A program made the position numbers and the translations under genes. A stretch of 52,621 nucleotides of DNA from Lysobacterales bacterium (GTDB lineage Bacteria > Pseudomonadota > Gammaproteobacteria > Xanthomonadales > Marinicellaceae). Position 1 is the stretch's first letter. Each line of letters opens with the position of its first letter. Of the stretch, positions 35,618 to 44,994 are shown piece by piece. Where the stretch lies: positions 1-52,621 of the forward strand of contig JAMOMK010000020.1 of assembly GCA_027067055.1 (NCBI GenBank). The letters are read 5' to 3'. A model generated the notes under the pieces. That model saw nothing but the letters and a program-made list of their open reading frames with translations, was not told where the DNA came from and searched no databases.

Positions 35618-37630
35618 TTAGTCATTTTTTGAGTGCAATTCCTTTTTGATTTTGATAATTATTTTTACTAATCGATTATCTAATTTGGCTTGATTATTTG
35701 TGGTTTTGGCAAATCGAAGTTTTAAATAGAGTGTAGAAAATTGGTGTATTGAATTTTTACATCGTGGGAAGTGTTGACTTGCGTGGTCAGAAAATTCGAG
35801 AATCCCATAGTTTTCTTCAATTTTTAAGCCTTGTTTTACAAATAATTGCGTAAACTTTTTATAGATTTTATCGTATCGGCTTTCTGTTCTTTTGGGGCGG
35901 TTGATGTATAAAAAGAGTAACACTAATAATGTGGTGACAACCATGATTGTGCCAAGGACTATAATAATTGAACGACCATTGATAGAGTCAAAGCCAATCA
36001 CCTTAAAGATTGCTTTTTGTTTGACTGCATTGTATTGCCGAACCCATTTATTCCAGTTATGCCGTACGGCATCGTATCTCTCGCCGAGTTTTCGAGACCA
36101 ACTTGTATCTAACCAATTACGCGAGTTTTGACTAATCAAGGCTTGTGAGCCTTTTTCTACGCGTAAAGGTGAAACCGCTGCCGTAGGGTCAACGCGCAGC
36201 CAACCCTTTTGATATATCCAAACCTCTGCCCATGCATGAGCATCGGATTGTTTGACCAATAAATAATCTTTATTGAGAATGCCTCCTTGGTATCCAGTGA
36301 CCACTCGTGCTGGAATACCAGCAGCGCGCATCATGACAGTGAAAGCCGAGGCATAGTGTTCACAAAACCCACTCTTTGTTTCAAATAAAAACTGATCAAC
36401 TGTGTTGCCTTTTAATAATGGAGGTGAATAACTGTAGTAGAATTCATCGGTTGTAAATAAGGTGAGTATTTTTTTGATTAATGCCAAGGGGCTGTTTACT
36501 TGTCTTTTCCATTGTTGTATTAGGGCTTTTGTTTTGGGATTAAATGATGGAGGTAAATATTTGAGTCGTGCAAAGTCCTCAGGTGATAATATTTCATTAC
36601 TATTATAGGTTTTGAGTTGTGACAGGGCTGAATAATGACGCAGTTGATTAACATCATTTTCGGTGATGAGTTGTTGGTCTGGCTTTAATGTTGAGTCTGG
36701 AGGAGCTCTGTTTACGTAATCAAGTGCAAACAGGTATTTCTGTCCAGTGGGTTCTAATTCCACTTCATAAGAAACATAGGTTCCTTTATCTCTGCCAAAA
36801 TTTGAGAAGTTTTTTGATGTTTGTATCTGATTAGTTTGCCATGTTTTCCCATCAAAATCCCACAGAACTGGTCCCCGCCAATAAAGGTCTGAGTTTTTTG
36901 GAATGTTGCCATTGAATGTGGCTCTAAATGCGGTTGAGTCATCATTGAATAATTGCGAAATGCTACCAGGCGACATGCTATCACCTATGCCTGTTTTTCC
37001 ACTTCCAAAAAAATCAGGAGAACCCCAAATAGGCGATCCTAAACGAGGGAAAAACAAAAAGAATAAGACAGCCAAGGGTAAACCTGTTGCCAGTAGTCCA
37101 AGAGTTTGTTTGATTTCGCGTTTATCGAGGAAGTCTTTTTTATTATCGTGTTGAAGAATAAATAAAGTGTGAGTAATCACTAAAACGGATAACAATAAAT
37201 AGATAACTAGCAATAAATCTTGAGAGTAAAAGAACCGTGTGAGAATAACAAAATAACATAATGTTACCACCATCCATGCATCTCTTTTCTTCCATGTTTC
37301 GAGGATTTTCAGTACAGTCATTGCAGCTAGAATTGTAACGCTTATTTCTCGATTAAGTTTAAAGCCTTGAAAATAGACTATAGTTATAAAGGTTGATAAA
37401 GTTATCAGTACAATAAGTGCCTTTGGTAAAGGTTTGCTGCGTTTTATTGCTGTCAACCAGCGTGAAAGTACAACGCCAATTAATAACAGTGGAAACCATA
37501 ATGGGAGGCGAGGAATATGTGGTAATACGGAAATTGTAACAGACAACAAAATCCAGAATATTTGTTTGGAACTAAGCAAGTAGGATGAAGGTTTGATTTT
37601 AGCCATGATTTTAGCCATGATTTTCACCAA
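35618..37630 (-). CDS. tgpA: Membrane transglutaminase-like protein TgpA (DUF3488)
   Basis: A 670-residue protein with about six N-terminal membrane helices (about 24-195), a periplasmic transglutaminase core and a further helix near 550. The catalytic triad is visible: C423 (GFCEHYASAF), H465 (DAHAWAEVW) and D481 (LRVDPTAAV). The P. aeruginosa homologue is an essential protein with transglutaminase activity. It follows the DUF58 gene with a 20-nt overlap. The start region MVKIMAKIMAKIKP comes from a 12-bp tandem duplication (atgattttagcc on the plus strand), so the true start could be any of three methionines. Confidence 0.92.
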   Translation of the reverse strand: MVKIMAKIMAKIKPSSYLLSSKQIFWILLSVTISVLPHIPRLPLWFPLLLIGVVLSRWLTAIKRSKPLPKALIVLITLSTFITIVYFQGFKLNREISVTILAAMTVLKILETWKKRDAWMVVTLCYFVILTRFFYSQDLLLVIYLLLSVLVITHTLFILQHDNKKDFLDKREIKQTLGLLATGLPLAVLFFLFFPRLGSPIWGSPDFFGSGKTGIGDSMSPGSISQLFNDDSTAFRATFNGNIPKNSDLYWRGPVLWDFDGKTWQTNQIQTSKNFSNFGRDKGTYVSYEVELEPTGQKYLFALDYVNRAPPDSTLKPDQQLITENDVNQLRHYSALSQLKTYNSNEILSPEDFARLKYLPPSFNPKTKALIQQWKRQVNSPLALIKKILTLFTTDEFYYSYSPPLLKGNTVDQFLFETKSGFCEHYASAFTVMMRAAGIPARVVTGYQGGILNKDYLLVKQSDAHAWAEVWIYQKGWLRVDPTAAVSPLRVEKGSQALISQNSRNWLDTSWSRKLGERYDAVRHNWNKWVRQYNAVKQKAIFKVIGFDSINGRSIIIVLGTIMVVTTLLVLLFLYINRPKRTESRYDKIYKKFTQLFVKQGLKIEENYGILEFSDHASQHFPRCKNSIHQFSTLYLKLRFAKTTNNQAKLDNRLVKIIIKIKKELHSKND

Positions 37631-38576
37631 ATAATGCTAAAGCTTTTAAACACGACAAATGATGCTGTGAAGAACAATCAAAGCCAGAGGTATATCCTGG
37701 CATCTTTAAACTGTAATCTAGTTGTTGTTGATAAGCACTAATAGCCCATGCAGTTAGTCGAGAAAGTTTATCTTCTTGGTTGGGTAATAAGACTTGTGCA
37801 TAATCGAGTAATAGTTTATCACCAAGGGTTTGTTGGTATTCACGACTAATTAATTCGCCAGTTTGGGCTGTTCTTTTCCACGCAATCAGGCGAATTGAGT
37901 CACCTGGTTGGTAGGATTTAAGCCCATGAAAGTCTTCTCCTTTTTTCACTATTTTCTTGTTGCCTTCATTGCGTTCGTGGTTTGGCAGTGGCGGCGGATT
38001 GTTTTCTGGCATGGGGTAGACTAAACATTTAGCATCAATCCTCGTCCAAATCCACGCATAAAATAATCCAAATGGATAGGATGTTTTTAGTTTTATTTTT
38101 CCGCCTTCAAGCCATCCTCGTTTTGTTGTGGGTTGAAAAAATATTAATGGTTTTGTTTCTTGTGCGGGAATTTCGAGCAGGCAATTTTGTTTTTTATCTA
38201 CTTCAACACATATATCGTATTTAGCTGTGATAGATGAAAGGTGTAAGGTAAATTGGGCCTCTTCACCGGCAAATACTGGTTGGGTTGATACCTGTTTTAT
38301 GACCAAACTATTGAGGTTGAAAAAAACACGATAAAGTGCCACTTGAGCTATCCCGAGTAATAGAAAAGTGAGCATAAGCCCCATGTTATTGTTAAAGTTT
38401 AGACTAGCCACAAGCATGAGTAAACTCACAAAACCAAAAAACAGGCCTGGTTTAGTTGGTAATATAAAAACCCTTCGCCAACTAGTAGTTAATGGCAGAG
38501 CTTCTGCTTTTTTATGCAGCAAAAGATTAGGGAATAACCGCTTCGCTATTTTGGTGTTAAGGGATACGGGTTTCAT
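37611..38576 (-). CDS. DUF58 domain membrane protein
   Basis: A 321-residue protein with two N-terminal membrane helices (about 35-75; LFFGFVSLLMLVAS and MGLMLTFLLLGIAQVALY) and the DUF58 signature FHGLKSYQPGDSIRLIAWKR ending in TAQTGELISREYQ. DUF58 proteins have a VWA-like fold and act with the MoxR ATPase encoded upstream and the transglutaminase downstream. Overlaps of 20 nt with both neighbours point to translational coupling. Confidence 0.9.
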   Translation of the reverse strand: MKPVSLNTKIAKRLFPNLLLHKKAEALPLTTSWRRVFILPTKPGLFFGFVSLLMLVASLNFNNNMGLMLTFLLLGIAQVALYRVFFNLNSLVIKQVSTQPVFAGEEAQFTLHLSSITAKYDICVEVDKKQNCLLEIPAQETKPLIFFQPTTKRGWLEGGKIKLKTSYPFGLFYAWIWTRIDAKCLVYPMPENNPPPLPNHERNEGNKKIVKKGEDFHGLKSYQPGDSIRLIAWKRTAQTGELISREYQQTLGDKLLLDYAQVLLPNQEDKLSRLTAWAISAYQQQLDYSLKMPGYTSGFDCSSQHHLSCLKALALFGENHG

Positions 38577-39504
38577 CTAAAATCGTTTGTAATAAGAATA
38601 CTGGGTTTTGTTGTGTTGTCAGGCTACGCATTCTGTGTGATGCAACTGGTAGAAATGCATTCTTGACATCCTCGGGAATAACAAAATCTCTATTGGCAAT
38701 ATAGGCAAGCGCTTGTGATAATCGAAATAAAGCCAGCCCAGCTCGAGGCGACAATCCATTGACGAAATGTTTGTTATCTCGTGTTTGTAGAACCAGTGAA
38801 TGTAAATAGTCTTTAACTTCTTGACTGGCATGAATATCAGTGATGGTTTTTTGCATAGCATTCAACTGTTGATCTGAAATGATTGCTGACAAATTTGTTT
38901 TTTGTTCGTTTAAAAATTCTGATTCGTATAATTTTTTCTCCGCTTCTGCTGATGGATACCCCAGAGAGGTGGATACCATAAAACGATCGAGTTGTGAGTC
39001 AGGTAATGGGAAGGTACCAGCATCGTCAGTCGGGTTTTGCGTCGCGATGACAAAGAAGGGAGAAGGCAATTGATGGGTTTGACCATCGATACTGACTTGT
39101 TGCTCTGCCATGGCTTCTAATAAAGCGCTTTGAGTACGTGGTGTTCCTCGGTTTAGCTCGTCAGCTAAAAGAAGCTGAGTAAAGATTGGACCATGGAAGA
39201 ATTTAAAATCTGCACTGCTAGGCTGAAATATTGAAACGCCTAAAACATCACTTGGTAACATATCACTGGTTAATTGAATGCGTTTAAATGTTAATCCCAA
39301 TACTTGAGAAATAGCGCCTGCAAGTGTGGTTTTTCCAAGTCCTGGCTTGTCTTCAATTAACAAGTGTCCACCAGCTAACAAACAGGCAAAAGACATTTCA
39401 ACTTGCTCTTTTTTATCAAAAAGTTTAGTGCATACCGCATCTATTGCTTGGTGTATTAATTGATTGTTCAAATTATAATTCCTGTCATTTGTAAATAAAA
39501 TCAA
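38557..39504 (-). CDS. MoxR-family AAA+ ATPase of the DUF58/TgpA operon
   Basis: A 315-residue MoxR ATPase. Walker A is DKPGLGKT (52-59), Walker B is LLADELNRGTPRTQSALLEA, sensor 1 is VIATQNPTDDAGTFPLPDSQ, and DRFM follows. The lid region SPRAGLALFRLSQALA is standard. It is the first gene of moxR-DUF58-tgpA, a layout found across proteobacteria. It differs from the MoxR at 28314, which belongs with a VWA/CoxE partner. Confidence 0.93.
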   Translation of the reverse strand: MILFTNDRNYNLNNQLIHQAIDAVCTKLFDKKEQVEMSFACLLAGGHLLIEDKPGLGKTTLAGAISQVLGLTFKRIQLTSDMLPSDVLGVSIFQPSSADFKFFHGPIFTQLLLADELNRGTPRTQSALLEAMAEQQVSIDGQTHQLPSPFFVIATQNPTDDAGTFPLPDSQLDRFMVSTSLGYPSAEAEKKLYESEFLNEQKTNLSAIISDQQLNAMQKTITDIHASQEVKDYLHSLVLQTRDNKHFVNGLSPRAGLALFRLSQALAYIANRDFVIPEDVKNAFLPVASHRMRSLTTQQNPVFLLQTILDETRIP

Positions 39505-39593
39505 GTATAACAGAGTGTTGTAAATAATTAAGGTGGTAAATAAAATTTAGTTAAAGTAAAATAATTGCAATCACAGAATACAAATATCAAGAT

Positions 39594-40391
39594 ATGACAG
39601 AATTTTCAAATATATTGGTTGTCGATGCATCTAAACTTGCCAGAATGTTGATGAAGAAAACAATTCTTAAACACAAGCAGGATTGTAATGTTCATGTTGC
39701 AGGTTCTGTGGAAGAAGCTGTTCAGCTAATTGATAATACAGCAATTGATATGCTGATTACGTCGTTAGTGCTTCCTGATGGTGATGGTGTTGAGATTTGC
39801 AATCATGTGAGAGCCAATCAACATTATATTCCTGTTCTAGTGGTTTCAGGTGATGTGGATAATCGTGTGCAAGAACGCCTGATGGGTGCGGATGTTACAG
39901 ACTACCTCGATAAGTCACTTGGAAAGACTGGTCTTCAGTTTTTTATAGAAGGAATTTTATCACCAAAAGTGCAAATTGAAGGGCATGTATTATACGTTGA
40001 AGATTCCCGTGTTGTCGCACACGCAACAAAAAAGGTGATGGCAAATCATGGTTTGACTGCTGATCATGTGTTAACTATTACTGATGCAATTGAGCTGTTA
40101 GGAACGGAAAAAGAGGCTGTTGAAAAATACGATGTTGTTTTAACTGACTATTATCTTAAGGACAATGAAACGGCTCAATGGTTGATTGAGTATATTCGAG
40201 AAATCCAACAAATTAATAAAATTGAACTGCCTTTAGTTGTAATGACTGGTGATGAAAATGAAAAAAATCAAAAACAAATTCTTAAATCTGGAGCGAATGA
40301 CTTGGTTTTAAAACCTGTTGATAATGATGTGCTAATTAAGAAAGTTCAGTTTCAAATTCGGTTTAAAAAATTTCAAAGGCACAAAAAATAA
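39594..40391 (+). CDS. Tandem receiver (REC-REC) protein with a dead first domain
   Basis: A 265-residue protein made of two receiver domains and no output domain. REC1 (about 1-125) keeps D11 but has alanine where the second acidic residue is expected (VVDAS) and S57 where the phosphoacceptor should be ([12 protein letters not shown]), so it cannot be phosphorylated normally. REC2 (about 131-260) has E136-D137, phosphoacceptor D185 (VLTDYYLKD), TGD and the K of KPVD. It resembles single-purpose regulators that act by protein-protein contact. The stop codon shares one base with the ung start, a rare pairing. Confidence 0.85.
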   Translation: MTEFSNILVVDASKLARMLMKKTILKHKQDCNVHVAGSVEEAVQLIDNTAIDMLITSLVLPDGDGVEICNHVRANQHYIPVLVVSGDVDNRVQERLMGADVTDYLDKSLGKTGLQFFIEGILSPKVQIEGHVLYVEDSRVVAHATKKVMANHGLTADHVLTITDAIELLGTEKEAVEKYDVVLTDYYLKDNETAQWLIEYIREIQQINKIELPLVVMTGDENEKNQKQILKSGANDLVLKPVDNDVLIKKVQFQIRFKKFQRHKK

Positions 40392-41080
40392 TGACTGAAA
40401 TAAAATTGCATCAAAGTTGGAAAGATGTTTTGCTTGATGAGTTTGATAAAGATTATATGCGTCAACTTAAGTCTTTCTTAGTTCAGCAAAAGCAACAAGG
40501 AATAACAGTTTACCCAAAAGGGCAAGATATATTTAATGCTTTGAATTCAACGCCCTTGGATGAAGTGAAAGTTGTTATTATAGGTCAAGATCCCTATCAC
40601 GGACCTGAGCAAGCACACGGGTTGTGTTTTTCAGTAAAAAAAGATATAAAGATTCCTCCTTCATTAAGAAATATCTATAAGGAACTGCATTCTGATTGTC
40701 AGTTTGAAATACCTAATCATGGAAATTTACAGTCATGGGCAGATCAAGGTGTGCTGTTATTAAATAGTGTCTTAACAGTCAACCAAGCTCAAGCAGGGTC
40801 TCATCAGAAAAAAGGCTGGGAAGTTTTTACTGACAAAATTATAGCTGAAGTTAACAATAGAAGAAAAAATGTTGTTTATTTGCTTTGGGGAAGCTATGCA
40901 CAAAAAAAAGGGCAACAGGTTGATGAGAATAATAATTTAGTTTTAAAAGCTGTTCACCCAAGTCCTTTGTCAGCACATAGGGGATTTTTTGGATGTAAGC
41001 ACTTTTCTCAATGTAATGCCTATCTTGAACTCAATAAAAAAGAATCTATTCAATGGCAGTTACCTTCGGGTTTATTGTAA
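40391..41080 (+). CDS. ung: Uracil-DNA glycosylase, family 1
   Basis: A 229-residue enzyme that removes uracil from DNA. The water-activating loop is GQDPYHG (65-71, catalytic D67), the uracil-recognition stretch is [22 protein letters not shown], and the minor-groove loop is [13 protein letters not shown] (catalytic His at its start). Length and motifs are standard. It overlaps the tandem-REC gene by one base, so the two are translationally coupled. It is convergent with the hybrid kinase, with only 9 bp between stops. Confidence 0.97.
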   Translation: MTEIKLHQSWKDVLLDEFDKDYMRQLKSFLVQQKQQGITVYPKGQDIFNALNSTPLDEVKVVIIGQDPYHGPEQAHGLCFSVKKDIKIPPSLRNIYKELHSDCQFEIPNHGNLQSWADQGVLLLNSVLTVNQAQAGSHQKKGWEVFTDKIIAEVNNRRKNVVYLLWGSYAQKKGQQVDENNNLVLKAVHPSPLSAHRGFFGCKHFSQCNAYLELNKKESIQWQLPSGLL

Positions 41081-41089
41081 ATTGTTTTT

Positions 41090-43861
41090 TTAATGGTTTA
41101 GCGAGTTTTTTATTTGTTCAAAGGCTTTTAATTTAATACTGATTTCGGCAATGTCAAATAGTTCAATACTGTTATTGAGTGCCTGAATATATGAATTTAG
41201 TCTTTGCGAGTTAATGTCTTGGTTGCACTGTTCTAAACACTGTGTAAATTCTGAAATGGCATTTAGTTGATTGGATTGGGTTGCTTTTTCCCAAAGATAA
41301 TTACACTTATGATTGATTCTTTGGAGTAATTGTTCTTTTTGTTGCTGGCTCAAATATTCTTCATTAGGTAGAGGCTTGTTTTTACATTTTATTGTGGAAT
41401 TAAGTGTATGGCCTAGGTAGTTAGCAAGTAATTTAATGAGTTGGTTTTTATCGATAGGTTTGCGAATATACTCATCAAAAAGAGCAGTAATAGCCTCATC
41501 ATTTGAATCCAGCGTTGAAGCTGTTAATGCAATAATTGGCAGATTTGGTTGTGTTTCCTTAATTTTTACTGTTGCCGTATAACCGTCCATTTTTGGCATG
41601 CGGATATCCATTAATACAAGATCTATCTTAAACTTGTTTACCGCTTCTATTGCTTCTAAGCCATTTTCTGCTTCAATAAATTCCAGCTTTGATTCAGAAA
41701 AAATTTCAGTGACTAAAAAACGGTTGTAGTTGATATCATCAACTACCAGTACTTGAGCTTTTTTAAATGTGATTTCATTAGTGTTAGGTTTAGTAAATAT
41801 CTTTAACTCACTTGTATCAATTGCTGCAATATCTACATTGTTTAATCGCACAGAAAAGGTGGACCCTTGTCCTTTTGAACTAATCACTGAAATAGTGCCA
41901 TTCATTTTGTCAATAATTTTTTTAGAAATGGCTAGACCTAGTCCCGTGCCTTTATAGAGGTTGTGGTCTTGCCCTTTTTGTTGCTCAAAGGGGGCAAAAA
42001 TAGTGCTTAATTGTTTTTGTGCAATACCGATACCAGTGTCAGATATTTCTATTAATAAATCTACTTTACTCTGGTGGTCATCAACTGCAATTATTTTCGC
42101 AGTTAATTTTATGGTACCTTTGTCTGTAAATTTGAGGGCATTTCCCAAAAGATTTAACAAGACTTGGCGAAAGCTTCTGGGGTCAAGAATAAGACTGGAT
42201 GGAATTGTGGAATCAATGTTAACTTCAAATCCTAAATCTTTTTTATTAATACTCACAGAAAACAATTGGCAAACCTCATTAATTAAGTCGTGGAGGTTTA
42301 CTGCTTTTGTTTGAATTTCGAATTTCCCCGCTTCTATTTTTGATAAATCCAAAATATCATTGATTAAACTCAGGAGATTGTTACCCGCTTGCTTTATCGT
42401 TGTTATTATTCTATTTGTTTTTTCATCATCGATGCGTTCTGCTAATACATCAGTAAATCCAATAATTGCATTCATTGGCGTTCTGATTTCGTGTGACATG
42501 TTAGCTAAAAATTGACTCTTGGCTTTGTTTGCACTTTCTGCTTGATTTTGTGCATCAATGAGTTGTTGTGTGAGTTTGACATGATTCGAAATATCACGCC
42601 ATATTATATAGATAGCGTCTTCACCCAAATACTTAATGGGGATTTGAATAACATCAATCCAAAAATCCTTGTTATTTTTGGAATGTGCTTTTAATTTATA
42701 TCGGGCATAACCATCCTCTATACATTTGCGCACCATTTTTTTGATTAATGTAATTGAATTTGAGCCGTCTGGTTGAGTGACCTGAATTAAATCAGCTAGA
42801 TTGGAATTAATCACTTCTTGTTTATTGGTAAAACCTAACATGGTAATTGCAGTTTTATTACAATCCACAAGTTGCTTGTCAATTGCGACCATAATGCCAT
42901 CAGGTGAACTCTCTATAAGTCTTCTTAAGGTTTCTCTTTCTTGTGTTAATGCTGTTTGGATTTTTTTACGTTGTTTTATTTCTTTTGATAACACCCAGGC
43001 TCGTAGAACGACGAGTGCGGAAATAATAACTAGTAGTGAAAGTAACCAAGTAAAAAGAGGGTTTTTTTCTTTTTTTTGCCATTTAAGAAATATTTGATTT
43101 CTTTCAGTTGCAGTAATATCAGACAGGGCTGCATTTAAAATGCTAATAAGCATTTCATTATCCTTATTTGTTGCCATGTATAATCTGTTTAATGGCATTT
43201 CTTTTGATGACATTAATGGAACTATTGAATTGATAGATAGCTTATCTAAGGTGTAGTTTAGTGCAGTGTATGAATCGTAGAGCATATCTGCCTTGTTTTC
43301 GAGTACGGCAAAGATTGCTTCTGTCAATGTATTTGTGGAGATTATTTTTAGATTTGGGTAGTTTGTTTTAAGTTGAGTTTCATAAGAAAAATCTTTTGGA
43401 ATCGCTATACGTAGATTGGTAGATTGCTCAATAGTGGAGTTGCTTAAGTCATTGCGAATGAAAAAGTAATTAAAAACATCATAATAAGCACTGGTAAAAT
43501 TAAGGTATTCTTCTCTTTGAGGGGATTTATTTAATATCGGCAATAAGTCAAGTTCTCCTTTTTTAATTTTGGCTAAATTATTTTTCCATTGATCGAATTC
43601 CATAACAAAAACCAATCCAGTTTTTTTTGATATTAAATCAAGAATGTCATGACTGATTCCTATGTGTTTTAATGTGTTATTTTGTTTTTTTTCGACAAAG
43701 TCAAAGGGTGACCAGTCTAAACCTCCAGCTGTTTTGATTGTAGGGTGTTGTTGAATCCATTCTAACTGGGCTTGAGTGAGTGCTAATTTCGAATAAGCAT
43801 CCGAGTAATGCAACGCTAGAAATAAATAAAGGCTAACCTTGAATAATTTGAGTAACTTCAT
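41090..43861 (-). CDS. Hybrid sensor histidine kinase with periplasmic SBP domain
   Basis: A 923-residue kinase. A signal/anchor helix (about 5-22) precedes one periplasmic solute-binding (SBP_bac_3-like) domain (about 25-265; GGLDWSPFDFVEK, FTSAYYDVFNYFF). A membrane helix follows (about 271-290), then PAS (about 310-430), HisKA (NMSHEIRTPMNAIIGF), HATPase (N-box LLNLLGNALKF, then DTGIGI, GTGLGLAIS) and one REC domain (LVVDD...LVLMDIRMPKMDG). The last 100 residues are helical, with no obvious Hpt histidine motif. It overlaps the HD-GYP gene by 29 nt and probably signals to it. The SBP part should sense an amino acid or related small molecule. Confidence 0.9.
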   Translation of the reverse strand: MKLLKLFKVSLYLFLALHYSDAYSKLALTQAQLEWIQQHPTIKTAGGLDWSPFDFVEKKQNNTLKHIGISHDILDLISKKTGLVFVMEFDQWKNNLAKIKKGELDLLPILNKSPQREEYLNFTSAYYDVFNYFFIRNDLSNSTIEQSTNLRIAIPKDFSYETQLKTNYPNLKIISTNTLTEAIFAVLENKADMLYDSYTALNYTLDKLSINSIVPLMSSKEMPLNRLYMATNKDNEMLISILNAALSDITATERNQIFLKWQKKEKNPLFTWLLSLLVIISALVVLRAWVLSKEIKQRKKIQTALTQERETLRRLIESSPDGIMVAIDKQLVDCNKTAITMLGFTNKQEVINSNLADLIQVTQPDGSNSITLIKKMVRKCIEDGYARYKLKAHSKNNKDFWIDVIQIPIKYLGEDAIYIIWRDISNHVKLTQQLIDAQNQAESANKAKSQFLANMSHEIRTPMNAIIGFTDVLAERIDDEKTNRIITTIKQAGNNLLSLINDILDLSKIEAGKFEIQTKAVNLHDLINEVCQLFSVSINKKDLGFEVNIDSTIPSSLILDPRSFRQVLLNLLGNALKFTDKGTIKLTAKIIAVDDHQSKVDLLIEISDTGIGIAQKQLSTIFAPFEQQKGQDHNLYKGTGLGLAISKKIIDKMNGTISVISSKGQGSTFSVRLNNVDIAAIDTSELKIFTKPNTNEITFKKAQVLVVDDINYNRFLVTEIFSESKLEFIEAENGLEAIEAVNKFKIDLVLMDIRMPKMDGYTATVKIKETQPNLPIIALTASTLDSNDEAITALFDEYIRKPIDKNQLIKLLANYLGHTLNSTIKCKNKPLPNEEYLSQQQKEQLLQRINHKCNYLWEKATQSNQLNAISEFTQCLEQCNQDINSQRLNSYIQALNNSIELFDIAEISIKLKAFEQIKNSLNH

Positions 43862-44879
43862 CTATTTTGTCAATTAAAATTTCTACTAACAGAGGATCAA
43901 AATGAATGCCTTTTTCTTTTTTGATATAATTTACAGATTCTTCAATAGTCCAAGCTTTTTTATAATGCCTCTCATGAGTCAGTGCATCAAAAACATCGGC
44001 AAGGGCGACGATACGACCAAATATATGAATGTCTTCTCCTGCGAGTCCTTCTGGGTATCCTGATCCATCCCATTTTTCATGGTGTTGAGATGCGATAATT
44101 GAGGCTCCTTTGATAAATTTCCTTTTAGAGTGTTTTAAAAATCTATTAGCAAGAGTTGTGTGGGTTTTCATTATGGCTCTTTGTTCATTATTTAGTGAGT
44201 TAGGTGAGTGTAAAATTTCCAATGGTATAGCGATTTTGCCAATGTCGTGCATCGGGGCTGCGTGGTAGATAATATTTTCTTCTTCTTGAGAAATGCTAGG
44301 GTGGTATTTTGCCAATAGTCGAGACAAATTGGCAACCCTTTTAAGGTGTTGACCTGTTTCATCTGAGGTTACTTCCATGAGTTCAGTTAGAATGGCTATC
44401 ATTTCTTTCTGGTTCATTTCAATTTCAGAACTTAATCGACTCTCTTTTCTTATAATTTCTGTCACAAGAGATGTGTTTTTCTTTTCTAATTTTAGTTTGG
44501 CTGTATAGAGTTGTAATTGTGTGTTGACTCTTGCTAAGAGTTCTTCTGCATGAAATGGCTTAGAAATATAATCGTTCCCTCCAACTTTAAATGCTTTACT
44601 AATTGAATCTATATCTGTTCGAGCAGTTAGAAATATTATGGGAATGTTTTTGAGGCTTTTATCTTCTTTGATTAATCTACAGACTTCAAAGCCATCTATT
44701 TCTGGCATCATTACATCAAGAAGAATGAGGTCATAGTGGTTTTTGTTAATTAAATCTATGGCTTCCTTGCCATTAAGAGCAAAAGAAAAATCATAGCTCA
44801 TTTCTTTCAAAATATTCATTACTACCTGAATGTTTTCAGATATGTCATCGACTATTAATATTTGATAATTTAGTTGCAT
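43833..44879 (-). CDS. HD-GYP response regulator (probable c-di-GMP phosphodiesterase)
   Basis: A 348-residue RpfG-like regulator. The N-terminal REC domain has D11-D12, phosphoacceptor D55 (LILLDVMMPEIDG), T86 and K107. A helical linker (about 125-165) leads to an HD-GYP domain: HDIGK (211-215), HHEKWDGSGYPEGL (GYP at 274-276) and DVFDALTHERHYKK. All core residues of active c-di-GMP phosphodiesterases are present. It should lower c-di-GMP when phosphorylated by the overlapping hybrid kinase. Confidence 0.93.
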   Translation of the reverse strand: MQLNYQILIVDDISENIQVVMNILKEMSYDFSFALNGKEAIDLINKNHYDLILLDVMMPEIDGFEVCRLIKEDKSLKNIPIIFLTARTDIDSISKAFKVGGNDYISKPFHAEELLARVNTQLQLYTAKLKLEKKNTSLVTEIIRKESRLSSEIEMNQKEMIAILTELMEVTSDETGQHLKRVANLSRLLAKYHPSISQEEENIIYHAAPMHDIGKIAIPLEILHSPNSLNNEQRAIMKTHTTLANRFLKHSKRKFIKGASIIASQHHEKWDGSGYPEGLAGEDIHIFGRIVALADVFDALTHERHYKKAWTIEESVNYIKKEKGIHFDPLLVEILIDKIDEVTQIIQG

Positions 44880-44994
44880 GATAAGTGGTTTAAGTTAGTA
44901 ACCTATTTCTATTGAGGTGATTAGAATTCCAAAATAACATAAGTTAACATCTACTACCTTAGATGATAACATAGTTTATTACACAAGTGAACTT

